A stretch of 64,000 nt of DNA, taken from positions 1,629,005-1,693,004 of the forward strand of contig NZ_KQ955208.1 in NCBI RefSeq assembly GCF_001546115.1, in the 5' to 3' direction. The DNA comes from Paracoccus aminovorans (GTDB lineage Bacteria; Pseudomonadota; Alphaproteobacteria; Rhodobacterales; Rhodobacteraceae). A program made the translations under genes and the position numbers. This document shows, piece after piece, positions 35,896-43,557 of this stretch (the first letter of the stretch is position 1; each line of letters starts with the position of its first letter). The notes below the pieces were generated by a model that was given only the letters and a program-made list of their open reading frames with translations, made no database searches and was not told the origin of the DNA.

Positions 35896-37230
35896 ATGCG
35901 CCCTTACAGAGTTCTGATTCTGTTCCTGTCATTGATATTCTATGGGCATGAGACGCGCGCGCAAGACCGCGCTACCATTATTGCCTGTTGGCAAAACGGC
36001 GCTACCAACATCATGCTGATGCAGATGTGCTCCGGCGAAATAGTGCCGGAAAATGTCCTGATCTCCTGCCTATCAGGCGGCCCCTGCGGCAGCATCTCGC
36101 AGTCCTTGAACTCAGGGCAATTCTGCGGTGCGCTCGGCCTACCTTTCTGTCCCTTGCCGCAGCCTTGCGGCCGGCCATTCAGCCCCTTCACGATCGCCTG
36201 CGGGCCGCCGAGTTTTCCCTACGCACCCGCCTGCGGTGCTCCGCCTTATCCGCCCTGCATTGAGCCACATGCCTGCGGCCTTCCCGGCACCTTTCCCTGT
36301 CCTCCTCCAGCCCAAGTGCTGACGAGTCACGTTCCCGGTCTCGACAGTTTCTTAAGCATTGATCCGACCATCGCGTTCATTGCTCCGGGAGGCATGGATC
36401 GTTCTCCTGGTCAGAACGGAATCGGAATGCGTTTTGCCGCTCCTTCAATCCCTGACCAAGTAGGGTTGCAGCGATGTTACGAGAACTCATCTACTCAAGA
36501 AGAGTTCTTCACATGCGTGACACAGAAGGCATTGCCCGAGGACTACCGGCAGGTTGCAACATGCGTCGAGGAATACGAGGACGATCCGGCCAGGCAAGCG
36601 CTCTGTTCGATCGGGAACGATAGCGCGTCAGAAGCCTACGAAAACTATGTCGAGGTAAGGGATTGCATGGAAGAGGAAGGAGAGGATGCATACGATGTCG
36701 CAGATTGCCTCGGTCAAAATTTCCTGGGCGAGAACGAGCGATATTATCAGCGCTGCGTTACTGACAACAAGGGCGACCTCTATGCGTCAGCGGCCTGCGC
36801 GCTGGCCAAGGATCTCACGCCCGAGCAGCAGATTGCGGTCAACTGCGCGGTCAGGACAGGCGGAAATCCTAAAGCCTTCGCAATCTGCACGGGCGGACAA
36901 TTGACTGCTAGAGAACTTGGCAAATGCTGGGACCACGGCATTGGAACTGATGAGGGATGCTTCGGTCCCAACAATGACCTGCGGCGGGCTGCGGAGGATG
37001 TTCGCGACGGGGTATGCAATGCGATAGGCAGTAACAGTGTGGCTTGCCAAGCCTATGGGTTTTGGCACGATAACGTGTTGATGCCCGGCCCTAACCACGA
37101 GGCTGTCAAGATTATCAACAACGGTATGAAAGATATTCAGGAGGGCCCGGGAGAGGGCAATGAATTTGTCAAGGCTGGCAAGGCGGTTGAGGGTGTCTTC
37201 CAGTCTGTTGGAAGCGCTCTCGGCTTATAG
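35896..37230 (+). CDS. Secreted Cys-rich and Pro-rich protein, unknown function
   Basis: 444 aa. Signal peptide at about residues 1-23 (hydrophobic core LILFLSLIF, cleavage near TRA-Q). Residues about 75-135 are a CG-x-P-rich stretch with several repeats of the type ACGxPxxP. The C-terminal half (about 190-385) carries consecutive Cys-x12-13-Cys pairs, for example TCVEEYEDDPARQALC, DCMEEEGEDAYDVADC, RCVTDNKGDLYASAAC and NCAVRTGGNPKAFAIC, suggesting stacked helical hairpins closed by disulfides. I recognise no family. Codon use and GC are lower than the neighbours, so transfer is likely. Confidence 0.75.
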   Translation: MRPYRVLILFLSLIFYGHETRAQDRATIIACWQNGATNIMLMQMCSGEIVPENVLISCLSGGPCGSISQSLNSGQFCGALGLPFCPLPQPCGRPFSPFTIACGPPSFPYAPACGAPPYPPCIEPHACGLPGTFPCPPPAQVLTSHVPGLDSFLSIDPTIAFIAPGGMDRSPGQNGIGMRFAAPSIPDQVGLQRCYENSSTQEEFFTCVTQKALPEDYRQVATCVEEYEDDPARQALCSIGNDSASEAYENYVEVRDCMEEEGEDAYDVADCLGQNFLGENERYYQRCVTDNKGDLYASAACALAKDLTPEQQIAVNCAVRTGGNPKAFAICTGGQLTARELGKCWDHGIGTDEGCFGPNNDLRRAAEDVRDGVCNAIGSNSVACQAYGFWHDNVLMPGPNHEAVKIINNGMKDIQEGPGEGNEFVKAGKAVEGVFQSVGSALGL

Positions 37231-37339
37231 CGCCTCGAGGGGTTACTGCTATCTCAGTCAGCCTCTCGACTTCCGAAGACGGCATTCTAACTCAAAGCAG
37301 ACAATGCCGCCGACGCAAGAACGGCAGAAAAATTCCCCC

Positions 37340-39121
37340 CTAATGCCGCGCCCCCGGCCTGGAGGCGGAGGTCAGCACCACCGGGCCCGGCGTGCCGGTT
37401 TCGCGTTTCGCCAGGTTCTCGACCCGGAACCGCAGCCGCAGCAGATAGCGGCGGTCGTCGGCCTCTTGCGTTGCCTCGCCCTCCAGCTGCATGGCGAAGG
37501 CCTCGATCAGCTGGCTGCCGAGGCCGGTGCTTTCGGCAACGCTCGCGGCGCCGACCGAGTTCTCGACCTCGAGCACGGCGTGATGCGGGCCGTCCATGCC
37601 CAGTTGCACCCGCACCCAGGGCCGGGCCTGCGGATCGGCCACGCCGGAATATTTCAGCGCATTGGTAAAGGCCTCGGTCGCCAGCAGCGTCAGCGGCACC
37701 GCCTGGTCGGGCATCAGCACCAAAGGCTCGAGCTGTGTCTCGATGCGCAAGCCGCCGCCGGGCCCGACCGAGGCATTGGCCATCTGGTTGATGATGTCGC
37801 TGATCAGCCGGTCGGCCTCGACCGAATCCAGGTGCTCGGCCTGGTAAAGGTTGCGATAGATCGTCGCCAGCGAGGCCACCCGGTCCTGGACCGAGCGCAG
37901 CACCCGGCGCGCGTCGTCGTGGTCGATCATGCGGATCTGCATGTTGATGATCGAGGCGATCAGCTGCAGGTTGTTCTTGACCCGGTGATGCACCTCTTTC
38001 AGCAGCACGGTCTTTTCGTTGACCGCCGCCTCCATCGCCTCTTCGTCGCGGATCAGGATGCGGGCCATGTTGTGGAAGGTCTGGCTCATGTCCTCGATCT
38101 CGGCCGGGGCGTCGGTCAGGACCGGCGGCGGGGCCGAGCGGTCGCCGATGGCGAAGCGGCGCATCTGGCCGCGCAATTCGCGGATATGGCGCAGCACCAG
38201 GCGATAGACCGCGAAATAGGCCACGACCAGCGAGGCCGCCCACAGGATCAGGGGCAGGATCAGCGCCGTGCGCCGGGTGATGTCGATGCCGGCGATGCCG
38301 CTGTCGGCGCGGTTCCACGAGCCCAGCGCATAGACCAGGCCCGGCACCACCGGCACGACACTGAACACCCGCCGCTCGCCCGCGCTGGTATAGTCGCGGA
38401 AGGTGGTCTCGCTGCGCGACAGCAGCGAGGTCAGCGACTTGTCGCGCGGCAGCACCTCGTCGAAATCCGCCAGGGGCTCGCTGTCGGCGGACAGCACCTG
38501 GCCCTGGTTGTTGAAGGTCAGGATGCGGGCGCCGTCGGTGCCCAGTTCGGCGACATGGGTCGAGCGCAGCATGTCATGCGACAGCGAGACGCTGATATAG
38601 CCCAAAAGATCGACGCCGCGATAAAGCGGCTGGATCACGATCACCACCGGCAGGCCGCCGACCGCGCCCACCGGGCTGCTGGTGACCAGCGTGCCCGGAC
38701 TGTCGCGGAACTGGCGATAGGCCGGGTCGTCCGAGACGTCATGCACCCCCGGCATCGAGGAGCATTCCGTGACCCCGTCCAGCCGGGTGAAGCCGGCATA
38801 GACGAAGCTGACCGTGCGCTGCACGAAGCCGCGCATGATGTCGGAACAGGCCTGCGGCCGGTCCATGGTTTCCAGCACCGCCGGGCCCAGCGCGTCGGCG
38901 GTGCCGAGCGCGCCTTGCAAAAGCGCGCGTTCGCCGGCGGCGGCGGTCGCGGTGCGGCCCAGCAGCGCGATTTCCGAGCTGCGTTCGTATTCGCGCGACA
39001 GGTGCAGGGTCTGGATGACCGAGATCAGCCCGATCGGCAGGATCGCCACCGACAAGAGGCCGCCCAGCCGGAAGCCCAGGCCCTTGGTGAATTCCATCCG
39101 GTCGAACAGACGCCGCAGCAC
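37340..39121 (-). CDS. HisKA_2-type sensor kinase of the general stress locus
   Basis: 593 aa. Membrane helices at about residues 16-38 and 277-300 enclose an extracytoplasmic sensor region; a HAMP-like linker follows (RELRGQMRRFAIGDRSA), then the HisKA_2/HWE-related phosphoacceptor block KEVHHRVKNNLQLIASIINMQ with His at about 378, and a HATPase domain (TEAFTNALKYS, GLGSQLIEAFAMQL). Such kinases phosphorylate PhyR, which then captures the anti-sigma factor NepR. It lies directly after ecfG on the same strand, which supports that role. Confidence 0.88.
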   Translation of the reverse strand: MLRRLFDRMEFTKGLGFRLGGLLSVAILPIGLISVIQTLHLSREYERSSEIALLGRTATAAAGERALLQGALGTADALGPAVLETMDRPQACSDIMRGFVQRTVSFVYAGFTRLDGVTECSSMPGVHDVSDDPAYRQFRDSPGTLVTSSPVGAVGGLPVVIVIQPLYRGVDLLGYISVSLSHDMLRSTHVAELGTDGARILTFNNQGQVLSADSEPLADFDEVLPRDKSLTSLLSRSETTFRDYTSAGERRVFSVVPVVPGLVYALGSWNRADSGIAGIDITRRTALILPLILWAASLVVAYFAVYRLVLRHIRELRGQMRRFAIGDRSAPPPVLTDAPAEIEDMSQTFHNMARILIRDEEAMEAAVNEKTVLLKEVHHRVKNNLQLIASIINMQIRMIDHDDARRVLRSVQDRVASLATIYRNLYQAEHLDSVEADRLISDIINQMANASVGPGGGLRIETQLEPLVLMPDQAVPLTLLATEAFTNALKYSGVADPQARPWVRVQLGMDGPHHAVLEVENSVGAASVAESTGLGSQLIEAFAMQLEGEATQEADDRRYLLRLRFRVENLAKRETGTPGPVVLTSASRPGARH

Positions 39122-39130
39122 GGGCGGGAC

Positions 39131-39724
39131 TCAGCGCAGGACGGGGTTGTTCTGCGCCATGACCGCCAGCGTGGCGCGGTCGGTCATCTCGAGCTCCTCG
39201 CCCTCTTCCAGGTGCAGCAGCTCGGCCAGGCGGCGGCGGCCGCGGTTGGCGCGCGACTTGACCGTGCCGACGGCGACGCCGGTCATCGAGGCGGCTTCCT
39301 CGTAGGAAAAGCCCGAGGCCCCGACCAGGATCAGCGCCTCGCGCTGCTCGTCGGGCAGCTTCTCGAAGGCGTGGCGGAAATCGTTCAGGGCCAGGCGGCC
39401 GTCATGCTCGGGCCGCGCGGCCTGGCGGGCGGCATGGATGCCGTCGGTGTCGCTGACCTCGCGCCGGGTCTTGCGCCGGGCGGAATAGAAGGTGTTGCGC
39501 AGGATGGTGAAGAGCCAGGCCCGCAGGTTGGTGCCGGGCTGGAACTTGTCGATATGAGTCCAGGCCTTGACGATGGTGTCCTGCACCAGGTCGTCGGCCG
39601 AGGCGCCTTCGCGCGTCAGCGACAGCGCAAAAGCCCGCAGCGCCGGCAGATGGTCCACCAATTCGTCCCGAGGGTCGCCATGGCCTTCGGAGCGGGCGGC
39701 TTTCGCCGGTTTCTGGAAGGTCAT
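39131..39724 (-). CDS. ecfG: ECF sigma factor EcfG (general stress)
   Basis: 197 aa. Sigma region 2 (LRAFALSLTREGASADDLVQDTIVKAWTHIDKFQPGTNLRAWLFTILRN) and region 4 (LPDEQREALILVGASGFSYEEAASMTGVAVGTVKSRANRGRRRL) are complete. EcfG directs RNA polymerase to GGAAC-N16/17-CGTT promoters; one such promoter is present at 8.8 kb. It follows nepR by 5 bp and precedes the sensor kinase by 9 bp. Confidence 0.95.
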   Translation of the reverse strand: MTFQKPAKAARSEGHGDPRDELVDHLPALRAFALSLTREGASADDLVQDTIVKAWTHIDKFQPGTNLRAWLFTILRNTFYSARRKTRREVSDTDGIHAARQAARPEHDGRLALNDFRHAFEKLPDEQREALILVGASGFSYEEAASMTGVAVGTVKSRANRGRRRLAELLHLEEGEELEMTDRATLAVMAQNNPVLR

Positions 39725-39729
39725 GCGGA

Positions 39730-39876
39730 TTACTCCTGCTCGCGCAATTTGTCGAGCAACTGCAAGAACTTGTCGGGAATTTGCTGGGTGGCTTCCTGTT
39801 CATAGACACGCCGCAGATTCTCGTCGATCTGCTTCTCGATCGCGGCCCGCCTGCGTTCTTCCCGCCTCGTATTCAT
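39730..39876 (-). CDS. nepR: NepR anti-sigma factor
   Basis: 48 aa, read directly from the sequence: it starts MNTRREERRRAAIEKQIDENL and continues LRRVYEQEATQQIPDKFLQLLDKLREQE. The IEKQIDENLRRVYEQ and PDKFLQLLDKL segments are the two helices by which NepR binds EcfG or PhyR. Start 39876, stop 39732-39730. It is the first gene of nepR-ecfG-kinase, but an IS element now lies 40 bp upstream of its start codon and separates it from the likely promoter. Confidence 0.93.
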   Translation of the reverse strand: MNTRREERRRAAIEKQIDENLRRVYEQEATQQIPDKFLQLLDKLREQE

Positions 39877-39918
39877 TTTTTAGTTATTCCCGAAAATCTT
39901 GTGCGCACCTTGCCTAGG

Positions 39919-40400
39919 TCATGTTGACAAATGGCGGAGCCAGAGGCGGATCGACGTGATATCGATGAAGCCAAGGAAGCTTTCGGCGGTCTTGTCGTAG
40001 CGGGTGGCGACACGGCGAGCGTTCTTGAGCTTGTTGAAGCACCGCTCGACAAGGTTCCGCAGCCGGTAGAGCCTGCGATCGACAGCGACACGGAGCCTGC
40101 GAGACTTGCGCATCGGGACCACCGGCAGGATGCTACGCGCCTCCATGGTTTTGCGAACCTTGTCGGAGTCATAGCCGCGATCGGCCAGCAGGATGCAAGG
40201 CTCCGGCAGGTTGTCGTCCATGACCAGATCAAAGCCCAGGTAGTCCGATGTCTGGCCCGGCGTGATGTCCGACCTCATTGGCAGCCCGGCAGCATTGACG
40301 CGCAGGTGGACCTTGGTCGTGAAACCACCTCTTGAACGGCCAAAACCCTGTCTTGGAGTCCCCCTTTTGCGCCCGCTGCCTGATGATGGGCGCGGATCAC
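39919..40400 (-). CDS. IS427-type transposase, C-terminal frame (orfB)
   Basis: This frame carries the second half of an IS5-family DDE transposase: RSRGGFTTKVHLRVNAAGLPM, ILLADRGYDSDKVRKTM with the second catalytic Asp, and RLYRLRNLVERCFNKLKNARRVATRYDKTAESFLGFIDI with the Glu. Its stop TGA lies within the terminal repeat. It joins orfA by frameshifting in the overlap near 40275-40380, as usual for this group; the exact 5' limit given here is approximate. Confidence 0.85.
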
Positions 40401-40706
40401 GGTGCTGTCGATCATCTGGAGCGCATCCGGCACGATCCGACTTTCGTTCAGCGCTTCGAGGATCTGCTCCCACAACCCCGCCAGGGTCCAGCGCCGGAAC
40501 TGGCGGTAGACACTGGACCACTTCCCGAACTCTTCTGGGAGGTCGCGCCAAGGAGAGCCGGTCCGCGCGATCCAGAAAATCCCATCAAGAACAAGGCGGT
40601 GATTTGCGGGCTTGCGCCCGTTCGGGGCGCGCACGGCCAGAATGAAGCGCTCATGAAACGCCCATTCCTCGTCCGACATCAGGTCTCGTGCCAAGCTGGT
40701 CTCCAT
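40275..40706 (-). CDS. IS427-type transposase, N-terminal frame (orfA)
   Basis: 143 aa: LMSDEEWAFHERFILAVRAPNGRKPANHRLVLDGIFWIARTGSPWRDLPEEFGKWSSVYRQFRRW is the standard IS427 N-terminus, and MIDSTVIRAHHQAAGAKGG holds the first catalytic Asp. The frame ends shortly after the GAKGG stretch, where the ribosome is expected to shift into orfB. Both frames are unbroken, so a full transposase can be made. Confidence 0.9.
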   Translation of the reverse strand: METSLARDLMSDEEWAFHERFILAVRAPNGRKPANHRLVLDGIFWIARTGSPWRDLPEEFGKWSSVYRQFRRWTLAGLWEQILEALNESRIVPDALQMIDSTVIRAHHQAAGAKGGLQDRVLAVQEVVSRPRSTCASMLPGCQ

Positions 40707-40769
40707 TGCAGGTACCAGCTTGAATCACGATCAGGCCACCCTGTGAATCCCTTTTGTCAACACCACCTA

Positions 40770-40794
40770 ACCGCTACGTATCCGGTCAAGTTCC
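40770..40794 (-). promoter_or_regulatory. Possible EcfG promoter of nepR-ecfG, cut off by the IS
   Basis: On the minus strand GGAAC (40794-40790), a 16-bp spacer, then CGGTT ending at the target TA (40768-40769). One base differs from CGTT. Without the IS it would lie about 50 bp before the nepR start. It is part of an inverted pair GTTCC-AAACA-GGAAC upstream of phyR. Confidence 0.5.
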
Positions 40795-40822
40795 AAACAG
40801 GAACGTATTTTTCGAGGAAGCC

Positions 40823-41626
40823 ATGTCCGCAGCGGATCTCGCCCAATCCATCAGCCGAGAGCTGCCCTATCTTCGCCGCTATGCGCGTGCGCTGACCGGC
40901 AGCCAGACAGCCGGCGACAATTATGCCGCCGCCACGCTCGAGGCCATCCTGGCCGACCGCAGCGCCATGCAGGGCGATGACACCCGCATCGGCCTGTTCC
41001 GCACCTTCCACGCCATCTGGCAAAGCTCGGGCCAGCCGGTCGAGGCCGAGGCGCAGACCCCGCGCGAGGCCCGCGCCCAGGCGCATCTGCGCGGCTTGAC
41101 GCCGAATTCGCGCGAGGCGCTGCTTCTGCGCACCATCGAGGAGCTGCGCTACGACCAGATCGCGCAGGTCATGCAATGCCCGCAGGCCGAGGCCGAGGAG
41201 CTGGTGCAGATCGCGCTGAGCGAGATGAGCCAGACGCTGTCCGGCAAGGTCATGGTGATCGAGGACGAAACCATCATCGCCATGGACCTGAAAGGCATCG
41301 TCCAGGCCATGGGCCATGACGTGACCGGCATCGCCCGCACCCACAAGGCCGCGGTCGAACTGGCGCATCAGAAGCGGCCGGACCTGATCCTGGCCGATAT
41401 CCAGCTGGCCGACGGTTCCTCGGGCATCGACGCGGTGAACGAGCTGCTGGCCGACATGGGCGACATTCCGGTGATCTTCATCACCGCCTTCCCCGAGCGG
41501 CTGCTGACCGGCGACCGGCCGGAGCCGGCCTTCCTGATCTCGAAGCCCTATTCCGAGGAGCAGGTGCGCTCGGCGGTATCGCAGGCGATGTTCTTTGCCT
41601 CGACCGAGGGGCTGGCGGTCAGCTGA
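40823..41626 (+). CDS. phyR: PhyR, response regulator with sigma-like domain
   Basis: 267 aa. Residues 1-130 imitate an ECF sigma factor (ISRELPYLRRYARALTGSQTAGDNYAAATLEAIL and LTPNSREALLLRTIEELRYDQIAQVM), and 140-260 are a receiver domain with VMVIEDETIIAMDLKGIV and the phosphoacceptor Asp192 in LILADIQLADGSSGI. Once phosphorylated, the sigma-like part binds NepR and frees EcfG. It faces away from nepR-ecfG; the IS element now lies in their common control region. Confidence 0.95.
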   Translation: MSAADLAQSISRELPYLRRYARALTGSQTAGDNYAAATLEAILADRSAMQGDDTRIGLFRTFHAIWQSSGQPVEAEAQTPREARAQAHLRGLTPNSREALLLRTIEELRYDQIAQVMQCPQAEAEELVQIALSEMSQTLSGKVMVIEDETIIAMDLKGIVQAMGHDVTGIARTHKAAVELAHQKRPDLILADIQLADGSSGIDAVNELLADMGDIPVIFITAFPERLLTGDRPEPAFLISKPYSEEQVRSAVSQAMFFASTEGLAVS

Positions 41627-41670
41627 GCCCTGGGCGCCGGTTGCGGCGTCGCCGGGGGTATTTGCAGAGC

Positions 41671-41705
41671 AAAGAAGCCGCGGGCCCCGGGCGCGCGGCT
41701 TCTTG
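41671..41705. terminator. Bidirectional terminator after phyR
   Basis: AAGAAGCCGCG pairs exactly with CGCGGCTTCTT across an 11-nt GC-rich loop. It lies between convergent phyR and the flavin oxidoreductase gene; T-rich flanks are short. Confidence 0.65.
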
Positions 41706-41731
41706 AGTATTTGGGAAACGGTGAAGCGCGC

Positions 41732-42706
41732 TCAGTCGGCGCAGAGGCGGCGGCGGGCGGCGACGTATTCCGTGGCCAGGCGGTCGATGAGTTCGGCGGC
41801 CGGGGTCACGGATTTGACCACACCGATGCCCTGGCCCGAGCCCCAGATCTGGCTCCAGGCCTTGGGCTTGCCGCCCGAGGTGGCCTTGTCGAAATCCATC
41901 GCCGTGGCATCGGCCGTCGCGAGGTTTTCCGGGTCGAGCCCGGCCGCGCGGATCGACGGCGCGAGGTAATTGCCCGAGACGCCGGTGAAGAGGGCCGAGG
42001 TGACGATATCTTCGGCGCCGCTTTCGGCGATCATCTGCTTGTATTCCGGCTGGGCGCTGGATTCGGTGGTGGCGATGAACGGGCTGCCGACATAGGCGAG
42101 GTCGGCGCCCATGGCCTGCGCCGCCAGCACGGCGCGGCCGGTGGCGATGGCGCCGGAAAGCAGCAGCGGGCCGTCGAACCAGGCGCGGATTTCCTGGACC
42201 AGCGCAAAGGGCGATTGCGGGCCGGCATGGCCTCCCGCGCCCGCCGCGACCGCGATCAGCCCGTCGGCGCCCTTGTCGATGGCCTTTCGGGCGAAAGTGT
42301 TGTTGATGACGTCATGCAGCGCGATGCCGCCGCAGTCATGCGCGGCTGCGTTTACCTCGGGCCGGGCGCCCAGGCTGGTGATCCAGATCGGCACCTTGTG
42401 GCGGTGGCAGATCTCGATGTCGCGTTCCAGCCGCGCATTGCTGCGATGCACGATCTGGTTCACCGCGAAGGGCGCGGCCGGGCGATCGGGATTGGCCTGG
42501 TTGTGGCGGTCGAGCTCCTCGGCGATGCGGGTCAGCCAGGCGTCGAGCAGCGGGGCTTCGCCGGGTTTCTCGCGGGCGTTCAGCGCCGGGAAGCTGCCGA
42601 CGATGCCGGCCTTGCATTGCGCGATGACCAGGTCGGGCCCCGAGACGATGAACATGGGCGAGGCGACGACGGGGATGCGCAGATGCGACAGGATGGGCGG
42701 CAGCAT
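41732..42706 (-). CDS. Nitronate monooxygenase-type flavin oxidoreductase
   Basis: 324 aa TIM-barrel FMN protein. IPVVASPMFIVSGPDLVIAQCKAGIVGSFPALNAR at the N-terminus, ADGLIAVAAGAGGHAGPQSPFALVQEIR with the glycine-rich phosphate loop, LLLSGAIATGRAVLAAQAMGADLAYVGSPF and SVTPAAELIDRL. The family oxidises nitronates or acts as NAD(P)H-quinone reductase; the true substrate is unknown. Start 42706 was preferred to a longer frame because AGGAGG lies just before it. Confidence 0.88.
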   Translation of the reverse strand: MLPPILSHLRIPVVASPMFIVSGPDLVIAQCKAGIVGSFPALNAREKPGEAPLLDAWLTRIAEELDRHNQANPDRPAAPFAVNQIVHRSNARLERDIEICHRHKVPIWITSLGARPEVNAAAHDCGGIALHDVINNTFARKAIDKGADGLIAVAAGAGGHAGPQSPFALVQEIRAWFDGPLLLSGAIATGRAVLAAQAMGADLAYVGSPFIATTESSAQPEYKQMIAESGAEDIVTSALFTGVSGNYLAPSIRAAGLDPENLATADATAMDFDKATSGGKPKAWSQIWGSGQGIGVVKSVTPAAELIDRLATEYVAARRRLCAD

Positions 42707-42778
42707 GGGTTCCTCCTTGAGCGGCGGGGCCAGATTGCCCGGCCGGGGCGCGGCTGCCAATGCTGCCGTGGCGTCGGT

Positions 42779-43064
42779 TCAATAGGGCAGCGGGTGGGCG
42801 CGGTGCAGCTGGTCGATGCGGCGCAGCGCGTCCGGGGGCAGCACCAGGTCGATCCCGGCCAGCAGGTGGTCGAGCTGCGCCGTGGTCGTGGCGCCGATGA
42901 TTGGGATGCAGGCGAAGGGGCGCTGCCGGGTAAAGGCGATCGCCATGTGGATCGGGTCGAGGCCGAGCTCGCCCGCAAGCCCGTGCCAGGCGGCGACGGC
43001 GGCGATGGCGCGCGCAGTCCGGCGGCCGCCGAGGTTGCCCTGGCCGCCGGTCTCGAGGTCCCAA
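42779..43064 (-). pseudogene. Aldo/keto reductase, C-terminal fragment only
   Basis: About 94 codons remain: the fragment starts within WDLETGGQGN and contains WHGLAGELGLDPIHMAIAFTRQRPFACIPIIGATTTAQLDHLL and ends HRAHPLPY, the C-terminus of a Tas/YghZ-type aldo/keto reductase. Roughly 240 residues with the catalytic Tyr and Lys are missing. The break point near 43064 is also the start of unrelated sequence on the opposite strand, so this is the left edge of the inserted region. Confidence 0.85.
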
Positions 43065-43176
43065 GGTCAGCACCACCATCCGGCTTAGCCCCGAGGTGAT
43101 CGCCTATTTCAAGGCCGGCGGCCCGGGCTGGCAAAGCCGCATAGACGAGGCACTGCGCAAGCTGGCCGGGGTCTGA
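43063..43176 (+). pseudogene. BrnA-type antitoxin, C-terminal fragment
   Basis: 38 codons ending in TGA at 43174-43176: STTIRLSPEVIAYFKAGGPGW, then QSRIDEALRKLAGV. This is the ribbon-helix-helix end of a BrnA antitoxin (type II, partner BrnT toxin). No start codon or BrnT gene lies upstream; the frame runs straight into the aldo/keto reductase fragment. It marks the left boundary of foreign DNA. Confidence 0.75.
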
Positions 43177-43189
43177 CGCCCTCTTGGAG

Positions 43190-43310
43190 GATGTGTCCAG
43201 ACACTTCCGCCGTTAGCGGAAGTGTCGCGGTCCAGCCCCCATCGGGAGCCGACGCTCCCCAGTGGGGAGTGTCGCACGGTTGCAACATCCCCCGTTGGTG
43301 GTTGTGCGAT
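43190..43310. repeat. Cluster of hairpins after the BrnA fragment
   Basis: Three successive inverted repeats: ACACTTCCGC / GCGGAAGTGT (43201-43225, perfect, 5-nt loop), CGACGCTCCCC / GGGGAGTGTCG (43250-43274, one mismatch, 3-nt loop), and TCGCAC / GTGCGA (43272-43309, imperfect, larger loop). A shorter alternative, GTGTC-CA-GACAC (43193-43204), excludes the first hairpin. The gap 43177-43557 has no convincing gene. Confidence 0.6.
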
Positions 43311-43370
43311 AACGCCGTGCGTCCGTCCTGCAATGCAGGTTCTGCCGTGGCGCGCCGCTGGCGCAATGAG

Positions 43371-43404
43371 AAAGCCCCGGCCAGCATGTGCTGCACCGGG
43401 GCTG
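43371..43404 (-). terminator. Terminator-like hairpin closing the phage-like operon
   Basis: On the minus strand AGCCCCGG and CCGGGGCT pair across a 15-nt loop and are followed by TTTC. It lies about 155 bp after the gpZ-like gene, the last gene of the minus-strand phage run. Confidence 0.45.
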
Positions 43405-43557
43405 TGGCGCCGCGCCGACAAGGCCACGGCCGCGCCATGTCGGGGTTATGGGGCACTCGCCGACTTGCCCGGATGCTTCGGCTGATGAAGAGAGGCCAGG
43501 CGCATCCCGCCCGTCCGCCCGTCCCGCCCCATGAGCGACGCGCCGGGTATCCTGATG

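Larger units (their letters stand above)
39917..40767 (-). mobile_element. IS5-family (IS427-group) insertion sequence, intact
   Basis: 851 bp. The ends share the inverted repeat GGTnnTGTTGACAAAnnG (left from 39917, right read inward from 40767), and the dinucleotide TA flanks both sides (39915-39916 and 40768-40769), the target duplication expected for the IS427 group. Two overlapping frames encode the transposase. It sits between nepR and phyR, precisely next to a GGAAC-type promoter, and shows no decay, so the insertion looks recent. Confidence 0.92.

Noticed and set aside
37160..39805. 881-codon plus-strand frame opposite the sensor kinase and ecfG
   Set aside because: No recognisable domain and biased composition; the minus-strand genes are clear.
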